Shown: in pieces, positions 1-6,475 of the stretch
How positions within the stretch are numbered: the stretch's first letter is position 1
Layout: the number at the start of each line of letters is the position of its first letter
Program-made: the position numbers and the translations under genes
The notes under the pieces: generated by a model
Database searches by the model: none
Told to the model about the DNA's origin: nothing
What the model saw: only the letters and a program-made list of their open reading frames with translations
NCBI GenBank assembly: GCA_028717055.1
Contig: JAQUOO010000015.1
Location: 1-16,904, forward strand
Direction of reading: 5' to 3'
DNA length: 16,904 nucleotides
Origin: Candidatus Omnitrophota bacterium
Lineage (GTDB): Bacteria; Omnitrophota; Gorgyraeia; Gygaellales; Profunditerraquicolaceae

Positions 1-343
1 CATAGACATTCCCAAACTTGGTTTTTTCTTCTTCCAGCGAAGAATTTGTTCCGGGCATACGCAACATATCGCCAAAAGTAGCGATAATGACATCTTTATT
101 TTTGGCTAATTCAATGGCGGAATCAACATACTTTTGCGGGCTTACGCACACCGGGCAACCAGGCCCGGAAATTAGCCTGACATTTTTAGGTAAAAGCTCC
201 TTTAACCCAAAACGGTAAAAACTCTGTGTATGTGTTCCGCAAACCTCCATAACATCAATTTGATCCCCGGGGTTGATACTGTATATTCTCGCGGCGATTC
301 TCTTGACTAACTTAGGATTCCGGAATTCATCAACGTATTTCAT
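1..343 (-). CDS. hypD: Hydrogenase maturation protein HypD (5' part, runs off left edge)
   Basis: HypD is the iron-sulfur scaffold that, together with HypC, carries and reduces the carbamoyl-derived ligand to build the Fe(CN)2CO centre of [NiFe] hydrogenases in the cytoplasm. Reading the minus strand from an ATG at 343 gives about 114 residues starting MKYVDEFRNPKLV. They contain the HypD signatures MEVCGTHT, GPGCPVCVSP and TFGDMLRMPG, in the expected order. The catalytic/ligand cysteines of the CGTHT and GPGCPVC motifs are present. The gene overlaps the end of hypC by 14 bases in another frame, so the two are probably translationally coupled. The C-terminal two thirds, including the 4Fe-4S cysteines, lie outside the window, so completeness cannot be judged. 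Confidence 0.93.
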   Translation of the reverse strand, partial: MKYVDEFRNPKLVKRIAARIYSINPGDQIDVMEVCGTHTQSFYRFGLKELLPKNVRLISGPGCPVCVSPQKYVDSAIELAKNKDVIIATFGDMLRMPGTNSSLEEEKTKFGNVY

Positions 344-539
344 TGGCAATCTTTAAAGTTTCCCTAGCTCTTTCTGGATTAACTTTTTGAATAGCAAAAC
401 CGGCGTGCACCAGCACATAATCGCCCACTTTTAAGCCGGGTAACATCTGGATGCTGGCATTGCGTAAAAGCCCTTCGGATTCCACCTCGGCAAAATCTCC
501 GTTAATCTTCTTGATCTTCATGGGTATACCCAAACACAT
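330..539 (-). CDS. hypC: Hydrogenase maturation chaperone HypC/HupF
   Basis: HypC is a small chaperone that binds HypD and the hydrogenase large-subunit precursor and shuttles the Fe(CN)2CO group. The 69-residue product starts MCLGIPMKI, the family's N-terminal MC-x-G-x-P motif, in which Cys2 is the essential iron ligand after Met removal. It also has the conserved VHAGFAI segment in the middle. Length is normal for the family (70 to 90 residues). The start is fixed by the Cys2 motif and by an AAGGAG ribosome binding site lying in the last codons of the upstream hypF gene, which ends 3 bases before. It overlaps hypD by 14 bases, so hypF'-hypC-hypD is one transcription unit. Confidence 0.95.
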   Translation of the reverse strand: MCLGIPMKIKKINGDFAEVESEGLLRNASIQMLPGLKVGDYVLVHAGFAIQKVNPERARETLKIANEIR

Positions 540-542
540 GGC

Positions 543-1604
543 TTAACTCCTTAAACCTGCTATTATTGCCTCCCCCAAAGAAACACACGAATCATTGCAA
601 GATAATTTTTGATGCGTAAAAACTTCAAAACCTTCTTCATATAATAAACTCGAGCTGAAATTCAGTAAAAGCCTGTTTTGAAAAACTCCTCCGGACAAGG
701 CCACTTTCTTGATTTTATTTCTTTTTCTTAAGACTAGACAGGTTTGCGCAATCATGCTGGCTATACTATGATGGAAATCCAGGGCAACATCTTTACGCAA
801 GATTCCTGATTTTAGATCCTTGGAGATCTGCTTAAATATTCCGGACGGATCAATAATATAGTTATCTTTGTATTTTTTCAGGTTAAATCTATAACCTGAA
901 CTTCGAAGTTTGCCCTTTTCAGCTAGCCTTTCCAAAGCAATTGGCAACTCTGCCTCAAAACTAGCCTTTTTCTTATTTAAAACAAGGCTGGCAACTGCGT
1001 CGAATAGCCTGCCCATACTGCTAGCTAAAGGAGAATTGATTCCGGCTTGGTATACTTTTCTTAAATCCTGATTCTTATCAAAACCAAACCAGGCTGCCAA
1101 TACTCTCCAGGGTTCTAGAACCGCCCTCTCTCCGCCAACAAGCGGGATTTCTTTTAAGTGCGCCTGCCTAACAAATGTTTTATAGTTACAAACTAAGAAT
1201 TCCGCGCCCCAAATATTATTATCAGATCCTAAGCCTGTGCCGTCAAAGGCTACGCCGATTACTTTTTGATCTTTGAGCCCATTCTCTGCCATACAAGCGG
1301 CAATATGCGCATGGTGATGCTGGATTAACGCAAGCTTGTGGCTACCGTACAGAGAAAGAGCAAATTTAGTTGACTGATATTCAGGGTGTAAATCACAGGT
1401 TACAATTTTAGGATGCTTCTTGAGAAAATGCTTTACGTCTTTTTCAAAAGCTGATAAATCTCTAGGCGAACTTAAGTCGGCATGCACTGGGCTGACATAC
1501 GCATTACTGCCTTTGGCAAAACAAATTGTATTTTTGGTTTGCGAGCCCAAGGCCAAAACTGCCTTCTTTAATCTAACGGGTAATTTGACCTTTATTGTTT
1601 TCAT
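543..1604 (-). CDS. HypF C-terminal (Kae1-like) carbamoyltransferase domain as a stand-alone protein
   Basis: Full HypF (about 750 residues) has acylphosphatase, zinc-finger, YrdC-like and Kae1-like domains. It turns carbamoyl phosphate into a carbamoyl-adenylate and transfers the carbamoyl to HypE. This 353-residue protein is only the last part, the Kae1-like transferase. It has the HHHAH metal motif at residues 96-100, GVAFDGTGLGSD-NNIWGAEF at 117-136, SMGRLFDAVASL at 196-207, and SGGVFQN at 304-310. The acylphosphatase, zinc fingers and YrdC module are absent, and no frame upstream encodes them because the exonuclease gene fills that DNA. The start at 1604 overlaps the exonuclease end by 32 bases; a GGTGA-like site precedes it. 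Start choice is supported because the N-terminal ALGSQTKNT segment is part of the conserved domain. It is presumably a split HypF whose partner is encoded elsewhere. Confidence 0.85.
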   Translation of the reverse strand: MKTIKVKLPVRLKKAVLALGSQTKNTICFAKGSNAYVSPVHADLSSPRDLSAFEKDVKHFLKKHPKIVTCDLHPEYQSTKFALSLYGSHKLALIQHHHAHIAACMAENGLKDQKVIGVAFDGTGLGSDNNIWGAEFLVCNYKTFVRQAHLKEIPLVGGERAVLEPWRVLAAWFGFDKNQDLRKVYQAGINSPLASSMGRLFDAVASLVLNKKKASFEAELPIALERLAEKGKLRSSGYRFNLKKYKDNYIIDPSGIFKQISKDLKSGILRKDVALDFHHSIASMIAQTCLVLRKRNKIKKVALSGGVFQNRLLLNFSSSLLYEEGFEVFTHQKLSCNDSCVSLGEAIIAGLRS

Positions 1605-2418
1605 TCACCAGCTCAATATGCAGTATATTATCAACCCGAAACGACCGCTCCTGCCGTTTTAAACAACAATATCCAACCAGATAATTGCGACCATTCTCCT
1701 GCTTAATTTCTTTCGGCACAACCTCGCGCTCGGTAACCTGAGCGCTGGAAGTAGAAATATATTCAATTCTCACTTGAACCTTTAAGTTCAACGCTTCCTG
1801 AATTTGGGCAATCTTTTGGTTATTGATACTCTCCAACAGGACTGGATCGATGCTAAATAAACCGACAAATTTATTAAAATCAGTTATGCCTTTGGTCGCA
1901 AGCATATCTTTTAATTTATAGAAGGCGCTTACGGTAAGTTCCACATCGGAAAATGCGCGGTGTTTTTGCTGAATTTTTATTCCCAATACATCCGCCACAA
2001 ACCAAAGCGCGTAACGCTCTAACCCCGGCATAAGACGCTTAGCCATCTTAAGCGCATCCACTACCACGATATCTTTCAATGCGGGGATGCTTAATATTCT
2101 AAATTCATTATTCAGGAATTCCAGGTCGAATCCCGCGTTATAGGAACAAAGGCAGCTGCCTTGGATAAAATCCAGAAACTTCGGAATTACTTCAGCTGGG
2201 TTGGGAGCGTCTTTGAGCATATCTGCGCTGATTTTATTGACCGCGAAGGCTGCGTTAGATACAGGCCTATCCGGATTCACCAGCGTCTGGAACTCCGCTA
2301 GCCTTTCCCTGCCTTTAAACCTTAACGCTGCGATCTCGACTATCCGGTCTCCCAGAGAAGGATCTAAACCGGTAGTCTCGGTATCAAAAATTACAAATTC
2401 TATATCATCGATATTCAT
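1573..2418 (-). CDS. DnaQ-like DEDDh 3'-5' exonuclease fused to a WYL-like domain
   Basis: Residues 1-175 form a DEDDh exonuclease of the DNA polymerase III epsilon type. Exo I is FDTETTG (Asp12, Glu14), Exo II is YNAGFD (Asp98), and Exo III is HRAFSD (His153, Asp158), so the catalytic set is complete. Residues about 203-272 look like a WYL domain: a strand VRIEY, then EREVVPKEI, NYLVGYC and RSFRVDNI, matching the usual IxY...P...YLxAyC...R.FRldRI pattern. WYL domains bind nucleic acid or nucleotide ligands in regulators. The fusion suggests a ligand-gated or DNA-guided nuclease, which is inference. At 281 residues it is longer than a bare epsilon exonuclease domain because of the WYL part. 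Only a weak ribosome binding site precedes the ATG, and the gene overlaps the hypF-like gene by 32 bases. Its cellular role is unknown; repair or proofreading are possible. Confidence 0.85.
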   Translation of the reverse strand: MNIDDIEFVIFDTETTGLDPSLGDRIVEIAALRFKGRERLAEFQTLVNPDRPVSNAAFAVNKISADMLKDAPNPAEVIPKFLDFIQGSCLCSYNAGFDLEFLNNEFRILSIPALKDIVVVDALKMAKRLMPGLERYALWFVADVLGIKIQQKHRAFSDVELTVSAFYKLKDMLATKGITDFNKFVGLFSIDPVLLESINNQKIAQIQEALNLKVQVRIEYISTSSAQVTEREVVPKEIKQENGRNYLVGYCCLKRQERSFRVDNILHIELVNENNKGQITR

Positions 2419-2467
2419 AGTTAGTTAGAAACGTCTCAAACCAATCTAAAGCTGCGTGCGGAAACAC

Positions 2468-3391
2468 TTATGCCCTAAGCTGAGAATCGCCCCTGAAATG
2501 AACCTTTCGCACAATATACGCCGGAACCAATTCTTGCGGATGATACGATAATTTTACTTTTTTCAGGTTTTCCAAACCGGAGTCATCCATAATATTAATA
2601 AATTCGTAATCTTCCAGCTCTTGACTAAATGAACGGAAAATAAATTGCGCCAAGCCCTTAATCGAAAGATCTGTTATTTCATATAATATGCAAAACGTAT
2701 CCGGATTCAGTTCAAACCCAAAAGTAAAGCCTTTTATTTCTTTGTTCAGCTTAATCGCGACACCTTTTAAACCTAATGCTTTATAGTTATCCAACGCCTC
2801 TTTTAAAACGACTGAACCATCATTTAATAATTCCCGGTAGATACGGTCAGAGTTATCCGCTTGTCTTTGCCTTTGCCAAAGATTATACAGCTTGACGCAG
2901 GCGCTTCCATCTTTTAGCAAAAGCCTCTCCCGGGAAAAATCATTGTGTTTGATAAAATGATTATAACTTGAGCGCTTGGATTTAAATTTGTTCCCTTTTA
3001 ATCCGGCCAAATCAACGCGCTTACAAAGATAATCATAAGCTTTTAATTCGCATCTAAATCCTGACTCCCTGTAAAAATCCAAGTCCTTTTCTTCAACGTT
3101 TTCGATATGAGCGAATTCTGGATTTTTATTCAATCTCTCCAGAATCGCGAAAACCTCTTTGGTAGTTTTCGGATTCCTATCTTTACCCAGAGGAGAAAGA
3201 TACAAGAACGTGCCGATTTTATCCTGAAAAAAAACGCACAGGCTATTATTGATCAAGGCCCAACGTATATCAAAAAACTTTCTCCAGATGTAAATATTCG
3301 CGAAGGAATAGACGGATAATTTATGTTTTTCAAGAGCCAGATATTTATCAAATATTTTCTTGTCGCCAAGCCTTAGTTTATTTATCACCAT
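2468..3391 (-). CDS. DUF2156 family protein (LPG-synthase C-terminal, GNAT-like fold)
   Basis: The product resembles the DUF2156/COG4866 group, related to the aminoacyl-tRNA-using C-terminal domain of phosphatidylglycerol lysyltransferases, with two GNAT-like halves. Supporting segments are the N-terminal SVYSFANIYIWRKF, the central YDYLCKR followed by KGNKFKSKRS, the middle IKGFTFGFELN, and a C-terminal region ending near YHPQELVPAYIV. No transmembrane segments are visible. I chose the ATG at 3391 (307 residues) over a TTG six codons earlier, because the family begins close to INKLRLGDKK. No clear ribosome binding site is seen, and the gene overlaps the preceding ykgJ-like gene by 14 bases, so translational coupling is likely. 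It might use charged tRNA as substrate, but that is only family-level inference. Confidence 0.8.
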   Translation of the reverse strand: MVINKLRLGDKKIFDKYLALEKHKLSVYSFANIYIWRKFFDIRWALINNSLCVFFQDKIGTFLYLSPLGKDRNPKTTKEVFAILERLNKNPEFAHIENVEEKDLDFYRESGFRCELKAYDYLCKRVDLAGLKGNKFKSKRSSYNHFIKHNDFSRERLLLKDGSACVKLYNLWQRQRQADNSDRIYRELLNDGSVVLKEALDNYKALGLKGVAIKLNKEIKGFTFGFELNPDTFCILYEITDLSIKGLAQFIFRSFSQELEDYEFINIMDDSGLENLKKVKLSYHPQELVPAYIVRKVHFRGDSQLRA

Positions 3392-3884
3392 CAAAAAGCT
3401 TAAGCTCAATTACATCCAAAACATCCTCGTAAGCCTGAATGATTTGGGGGTTATCTTTTAGCATCTCTAGCTGCTCCGGAGAATTCAGATAGGACGATAG
3501 ATAACTTACGTATTCTTTAAATTCTTTTTTACCTATGTTCTCTTCTATATATGGACAATTCAAATCCACCGTCAGGACCACTTTTTTATCCCTCAAATTA
3601 ATCAGAAACGGATAAAGCTGGCACTCAAAAGGCCGGATAGCGTAAATCTTACATTTATTGCTTTCGCTTGCAAAAAAAGCGCAGACAAACCCCTCTCCCT
3701 TAGGATTAGGGATAGGATTAATCTTTTTCTGCATATTAATATACGCAGGAGGAATGTCTTGATCGATTAAATCCTGAACCTCCTCCTCCAATAAACATGG
3801 AGTCCAAACCGAATTGATTTCTTTAAACCGGCAGCAACCTTGACATTTAAGGCAGGTGCTTTCCGGAACCAATTGCCTAATCAT
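3378..3884 (-). CDS. YkgJ-family cysteine-cluster (putative zinc/iron-chelating) protein
   Basis: The 168-residue protein has the typical eight-cysteine arrangement of the YkgJ/CxxCxxCC family. CLKCQGCC lies at 11-18, then come Cys68, CKIYAIRPFEC at 78-88 with the following YPF, and Cys110. These cysteines are thought to bind a metal or Fe-S cluster; no biochemical role is firmly known for the family. Length is normal. The start codon overlaps the stop of the upstream tRNA-binding protein gene (ATGA), and the 3' end overlaps the DUF2156 gene, so the three form one unit. I see no signal peptide, so it is probably cytoplasmic. Confidence 0.88.
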   Translation of the reverse strand: MIRQLVPESTCLKCQGCCRFKEINSVWTPCLLEEEVQDLIDQDIPPAYINMQKKINPIPNPKGEGFVCAFFASESNKCKIYAIRPFECQLYPFLINLRDKKVVLTVDLNCPYIEENIGKKEFKEYVSYLSSYLNSPEQLEMLKDNPQIIQAYEDVLDVIELKLFDGDK

Positions 3885-4201
3885 TTGACTACGCTCCCTG
3901 GCTTCAACGGCCTTTCCGGGCTAATGATTACTACTCCTGATTCATCTGAGCCGGCCAAAACCATTCCCTGGCTTTCCACGCCTCTTAAAACAGCCGAATC
4001 CAGGTTATCCACTACTATCACATATTTGCCCAAGAGTGTTTCCCTGGTGTAGGCGCTTCTTATCCCGGCGACCACCTGCTTGGTTTTATCTCCCAAATCC
4101 AAGGTTAAAATCAAAAGTTTATCTGCGTTAGGATGCTCGCTAACCTCTTTAATTTGAGCGACTTTTAATTCTATTTTCCTGAAATCATCAATCGTAGCCA
4201 T
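3881..4201 (-). CDS. Stand-alone MetRS C-terminal-type tRNA-binding (OB-fold) protein
   Basis: The 106-residue protein is essentially one tRNA-binding OB-fold, as found at the C-terminus of bacterial MetRS (often annotated MetRS beta subunit) and in CsaA and Trbp111. Recognisable segments are the N-terminal IDDFRKIELKVAQI, HPNADKLLIL, the RQVVAGI-like KQVVAGI, GKYVIVVDNL and ESQGMVLAGS. The catalytic part of MetRS is absent and not in the window. It could be the separate dimerising or tRNA-binding subunit of a MetRS that lacks this domain, or a free tRNA chaperone. A strong AGGAGG site precedes the ATG. It is first in a three-gene cluster with the YkgJ-like and DUF2156 genes, and overlaps the former by 4 bases. 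Confidence 0.88.
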   Translation of the reverse strand: MATIDDFRKIELKVAQIKEVSEHPNADKLLILTLDLGDKTKQVVAGIRSAYTRETLLGKYVIVVDNLDSAVLRGVESQGMVLAGSDESGVVIISPERPLKPGSVVK

Positions 4202-4222
4202 TTAACCTCCTAAGGTTTAACA

Positions 4223-4262
4223 ATTATAACAAGTATACCATAAATCAAACCAAGTAAGTCAA
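4223..4262 (-). promoter_or_regulatory. Candidate promoter for the tRNA-binding/YkgJ/DUF2156 cluster
   Basis: On the minus strand, TTGACT (4257-4262) is followed after 19 bases by an extended -10, TGGTATACT (4232-4240). A second AT-rich hexamer, TATAAT, lies at 4223-4228. The spacer is long for TTGACT, so either the extended -10 compensates or TATAAT is used with a poor -35. It lies directly after a terminator and before a gene with a strong ribosome binding site, which fits a new transcription start. Not proven. Confidence 0.42.
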
Positions 4263-4291
4263 ATAAAAAGGCTGGATAGCCAAATCCAGCC
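4261..4291 (-). terminator. Rho-independent terminator of the lipoprotein gene cluster
   Basis: On the minus strand a perfect 8-bp stem, GGCTGGAT / ATCCAGCC (4284-4291 and 4270-4277), with a 6-base loop is followed by TTTTTATTT. It lies 24 bases after the stop codon of the last lipoprotein gene, separating that cluster from the next. Confidence 0.88.
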
Positions 4292-4315
4292 GTAATCAAA
4301 TACCCAATTTAATCT

Positions 4316-4741
4316 TTAATCAACCTGTTGCGCGGTCAAAAATATAGCTTTTTCCAGAGCGACAAAGAAATCCTGATAGGTTGCGGGGTCTTCTACAGAC
4401 TTAATGCCATACTGAGCGTTAGCTCTAACCAACAGCTGCCTTTCGCCTCTGGGCCGAACAGTTACGCTCATCGTAACTACCTCGTAACCCAAAAATTTAG
4501 ACCCGGTAACCGAACCAAGCGTAAAATCAGCTTTATCAATAACAAAGTCCAGGTCTTGCATAGTGCTGATTACATTTTGCAGCATCTTCTTTTTATCCGC
4601 CGTATCAAATGCCCTGGTCTGGATACTTCTCAATCTTACCTGGCTGGACTCAGCGGTAAGAACGCTGGAAGCAGGAGCAGCACAACCGGATAAAACGATA
4701 CTTATGAATAAAAGGGAAACCAAAAAGCTGCAATTTTTCAT
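4316..4741 (-). CDS. Small lipoprotein, paralogue of the gene just upstream
   Basis: The 141-residue product has a lipoprotein signal peptide: a hydrophobic stretch, then LSGC with the lipid-accepting Cys at 20. The mature part has no motif I can name. It clearly resembles the neighbouring upstream product (4738-5298): an IQTRAFDTAD segment against MQTRQYETAN, MQDLDF against LQDLGF, and nearly the same C-terminus, YQDFFVALEKAIFLTAQQV against YQKFFDSLSKAIFLEAQQV. It lacks the glycine-rich insert of the neighbour. The start overlaps the neighbour's stop (ATGA). The protein is presumably anchored to the periplasmic face of a membrane; function unknown. Confidence 0.82.
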   Translation of the reverse strand: MKNCSFLVSLLFISIVLSGCAAPASSVLTAESSQVRLRSIQTRAFDTADKKKMLQNVISTMQDLDFVIDKADFTLGSVTGSKFLGYEVVTMSVTVRPRGERQLLVRANAQYGIKSVEDPATYQDFFVALEKAIFLTAQQVD

Positions 4742-5298
4742 ACTTGCTGGGCCTCTAAAAATATCGCCTTGGATAAACTATCAAAAAATTTCTGGTACAT
4801 TAACGGTTCGTTAATGGTTTCCACTCTGCTAATCTGATTACTCATATTCCAGACTATCCGTTGAAAGGTAACCCGCACGACCATTTTTCGTCCTTCAAGA
4901 GCGGACTTAACAATAACTGAAGCTCTGACCACCTGCGATTTATCGCACTGCGCCGTGTTGTTTGAATAACTCCCGCCAAAAGCAGCCAGAACATCCAGAA
5001 TAACCGCCCCGGTAATCTGCCCCTTGCTTTTGGCATCGGCTTTCTTGGAAGCACAAACCAAACCCAACCGGGTTTCGCTGTTATCCAGATTAAAACCTAG
5101 GTCCTGCAGGACTCCAGCTACAGCCATCACAATTTGCTCTTCGTTAGCCGTCTCATACTGGCGCGTTTGCATCTGCCTTTTCTCCAGATACCCTTCCGGC
5201 GGTTTCAGGAATCCGCTGGGAACGCTTACGCAGCCAACTATGTTAAAACAAAAAAATACAACAAGAAGCAGGCGTAAAAATCTAAAAGCTAGCCTCAC
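4738..5298 (-). CDS. Small lipoprotein, larger member of a tandem paralogous pair
   Basis: The 186-residue product has a basic, strongly hydrophobic N-terminus ending in IVGC (lipidated Cys23), so it is a lipoprotein. After it come MQTRQYETANEEQ, VLQDLGFNLD and a C-terminal YQKFFDSLSKAIF block, shared with the following gene. A middle insert has a small hydrophobic, glycine-rich stretch (ITGAVILDVLAAFGG) and one further Cys. The stop lies in the start codon of the paralogue. The repeated layout suggests local duplication followed by divergence. I do not recognise a named family and give no function. Confidence 0.82.
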   Translation of the reverse strand: MRLAFRFLRLLLVVFFCFNIVGCVSVPSGFLKPPEGYLEKRQMQTRQYETANEEQIVMAVAGVLQDLGFNLDNSETRLGLVCASKKADAKSKGQITGAVILDVLAAFGGSYSNNTAQCDKSQVVRASVIVKSALEGRKMVVRVTFQRIVWNMSNQISRVETINEPLMYQKFFDSLSKAIFLEAQQV

Positions 5299-5310
5299 GA
5301 CTTTGCTCCT

Positions 5311-5715
5311 TTAGAAGCTGGAAGAATGATACGCGAAATCGCGAACCTTTTTATCGGCATCAAATTTAATTACAATGGTCAACGTCCTCTGAGAAGTTGA
5401 GGCCGCCCCGGAATTTCCCCCTATACCCGCGATTATCAACCAAACACCGCCCTCATTGCTGGAATAAGATACATCGGTAGCGATTTTATCATAAACCCAA
5501 ACTTCCAGCCTATTTTCGTCGGTAGAAACAACATTGGGAGAACCCAAGACCTCGATAACTTTTGCCGAAGACATACCCACGCGTATCTCGCGCTGAACCT
5601 TGCCTACGGTTACCTTGTCCCCTGCGTCGGATTGCACTGATTTCAAATGAGAACCGGCAGTCGAGCATCCTGATAAAAACAAAAGGCACAAAAACAGGGA
5701 ATAAATTTTCCGCAT
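5311..5715 (-). CDS. Lipoprotein with SmpA/OmlA (BamE)-like domain
   Basis: Starting at the ATG at 5715, the product has 134 residues with a signal peptide ending LSGC (Cys17). An AGGAGG site lies 6 bases before this ATG, so the longer open frame reaching to 5748 is rejected. After the lipobox, VGKVQREIRVGMSSAKVIEVLGSPN and the following EVWVYDK look like the SmpA/OmlA fold: the G-M-s-x2-V-x3-LG-x-P turn and the aromatic strand. BamE-type proteins attach to the outer-membrane beta-barrel assembly complex, but many SmpA-like domains occur elsewhere, so a Bam role is not claimed. It is the first of three lipoprotein genes and starts 30 bases after the tRNA terminator. Confidence 0.8.
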   Translation of the reverse strand: MRKIYSLFLCLLFLSGCSTAGSHLKSVQSDAGDKVTVGKVQREIRVGMSSAKVIEVLGSPNVVSTDENRLEVWVYDKIATDVSYSSNEGGVWLIIAGIGGNSGAASTSQRTLTIVIKFDADKKVRDFAYHSSSF

Positions 5716-5744
5716 CAATTCCTCCTTTTTTATAACTAGTTTTT

Positions 5745-5776
5745 CCAAAAAATCCCCATAGTTTCTTATGGGGATT
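5745..5776 (-). terminator. Rho-independent terminator after the tRNA genes
   Basis: On the minus strand a perfect 10-bp stem, AATCCCCATA / TATGGGGATT (5767-5776 and 5751-5760), with a 6-base loop runs directly into a T tract. It begins 12 bases past the end of tRNA-Asp. Confidence 0.88.
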
Positions 5777-5787
5777 GCGGGAATTAA

Positions 5788-5863
5788 CGGGGCCGACGAG
5801 ATTCGGACTCGCGATCTCCTCCGTGACAGGGAGGCGCTTTAAGCCAGGCTAAGCTACGACCCC
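5788..5863 (-). tRNA. tRNA-Asp (anticodon GTC)
   Basis: A 76-base cloverleaf is read on the minus strand. The acceptor is GGGGTCG paired with CGGCCCC (one G-U), the anticodon stem is CCTCC/GGAGG with loop CTGTCAC giving GTC, and the T arm is GCGAG/CTCGT-type with TTC-like loop bases. The CCA end is not encoded. It follows tRNA-Val by 69 bases. Confidence 0.95.
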
Positions 5864-5881
5864 AAGAGTATAAGGATGTAA

Positions 5882-5910
5882 ATTGTAGCTTAAAAACAGT
5901 TAACTTGCAA
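5882..5910 (-). promoter_or_regulatory. Candidate promoter of tRNA-Asp
   Basis: TTGCAA (5905-5910), a 17-base spacer and TACAAT (5882-5887) lie on the minus strand, 18 bases before the tRNA. The -10 matches 5 of 6 and the -35 matches 4 of 6. Read-through from tRNA-Val is also possible. Confidence 0.45.
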
Positions 5911-5932
5911 CAGGTTTTTCGGCTAAATATAG

Positions 5933-6006
5933 TGGGCGATAGAGGACTTGAACCCCTGACCTTCTGCGTGTAAAGCAGACGCTCTAACCAGCTGAGCTAA
6001 TCGCCC
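5933..6006 (-). tRNA. tRNA-Val (anticodon TAC)
   Basis: A 74-base cloverleaf: acceptor GGGCGAT / ATCGCCC with discriminator A, D arm GCTC...GAGC, anticodon stem TCTGC/GCAGA with loop TTTACAC giving TAC, and T arm GGGG-TTCAAGT-CCTC. CCA is not encoded. Confidence 0.96.
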
Positions 6007-6020
6007 TAATTTATTCTATT

Positions 6021-6049
6021 ATTTTAACTTAAATATGAAATTTGCGCAA
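6021..6049 (-). promoter_or_regulatory. Candidate promoter of tRNA-Val
   Basis: TTGCGC (6044-6049), a 17-base spacer and TAAAAT (6021-6026) on the minus strand end about 14 bases before the tRNA. The -10 is good and the -35 keeps only TTG. No terminator hairpin is seen between the DUF3568 gene and tRNA-Val, so read-through from the pyr operon may also occur. Confidence 0.4.
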
Positions 6050-6058
6050 GAAAGTAAA

Positions 6059-6460
6059 CTATAGACGTTCGGTAATTCCCCTCAAGATTCTATCTGCCGC
6101 TTCTTTATTGCTTATAACCGTGCCTACCCGTACTTCAACGCGCGACCTTGTTTCGGCAATTTTATGTATATCTATGCGCACCCTTTCTCCATTGGTTTCC
6201 CTGCTCCTGATTTGAACCACGCTATGACCGGAAGAAATGGTTTCTTTGCTTGTTAAAGACAGCTTGCGCGATTGCAAATAATCCTTGGCGGCCTTAGTTG
6301 TCTGATCAAGCGGAAAATCTACAGACTGAACTAATTTTCCCGAAAGCCAAACTGCCGTTCCTGCTCCACCGGCAACGCTTCCCGCTATTAAAGCAACGCA
6401 GCCGCAAATATTCGTCAATAAGATTAATGAAGAAATAAAAACTGCCAATTTTTTTTGCAT
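6059..6460 (-). CDS. DUF3568-family lipoprotein
   Basis: The 133-residue protein has a signal peptide ending NICGC (lipidated Cys21), then a glycine/alanine-rich hydrophobic stretch (ALIAGSVAGGAGTAVW). A small domain follows, with the DUF3568-like pattern of VDFPLDQTTKAAKDYL, a strand VVQIRSRETNGERVRIDI and a closing TVISNKEAADRILRGI. DUF3568 has no known function. The ATG is preceded by GGGGAG. The gene starts 15 bases after pyrF ends and is therefore the probable last protein gene of the pyr operon, although its product is unrelated to pyrimidine synthesis. Confidence 0.82.
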   Translation of the reverse strand: MQKKLAVFISSLILLTNICGCVALIAGSVAGGAGTAVWLSGKLVQSVDFPLDQTTKAAKDYLQSRKLSLTSKETISSGHSVVQIRSRETNGERVRIDIHKIAETRSRVEVRVGTVISNKEAADRILRGITERL

Positions 6461-6475
6461 ATATTATCTCCCCTT

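Noticed and set aside
3392..3409. TTG start for the DUF2156 gene
   Set aside because: A nearby ATG begins closer to the conserved family N-terminus; the extra residues are antisense-like reading of the ykgJ end.
4328..4693. Plus-strand open frame opposite the last lipoprotein gene
   Set aside because: The minus strand has a lipobox, start/stop overlap with its paralogue and a terminator; the plus frame has none of these.
5716..5748. Longer start for the SmpA-like lipoprotein gene
   Set aside because: It would place the terminator's T tract inside the gene; the ATG at 5715 has a strong AGGAGG site and a proper signal peptide.
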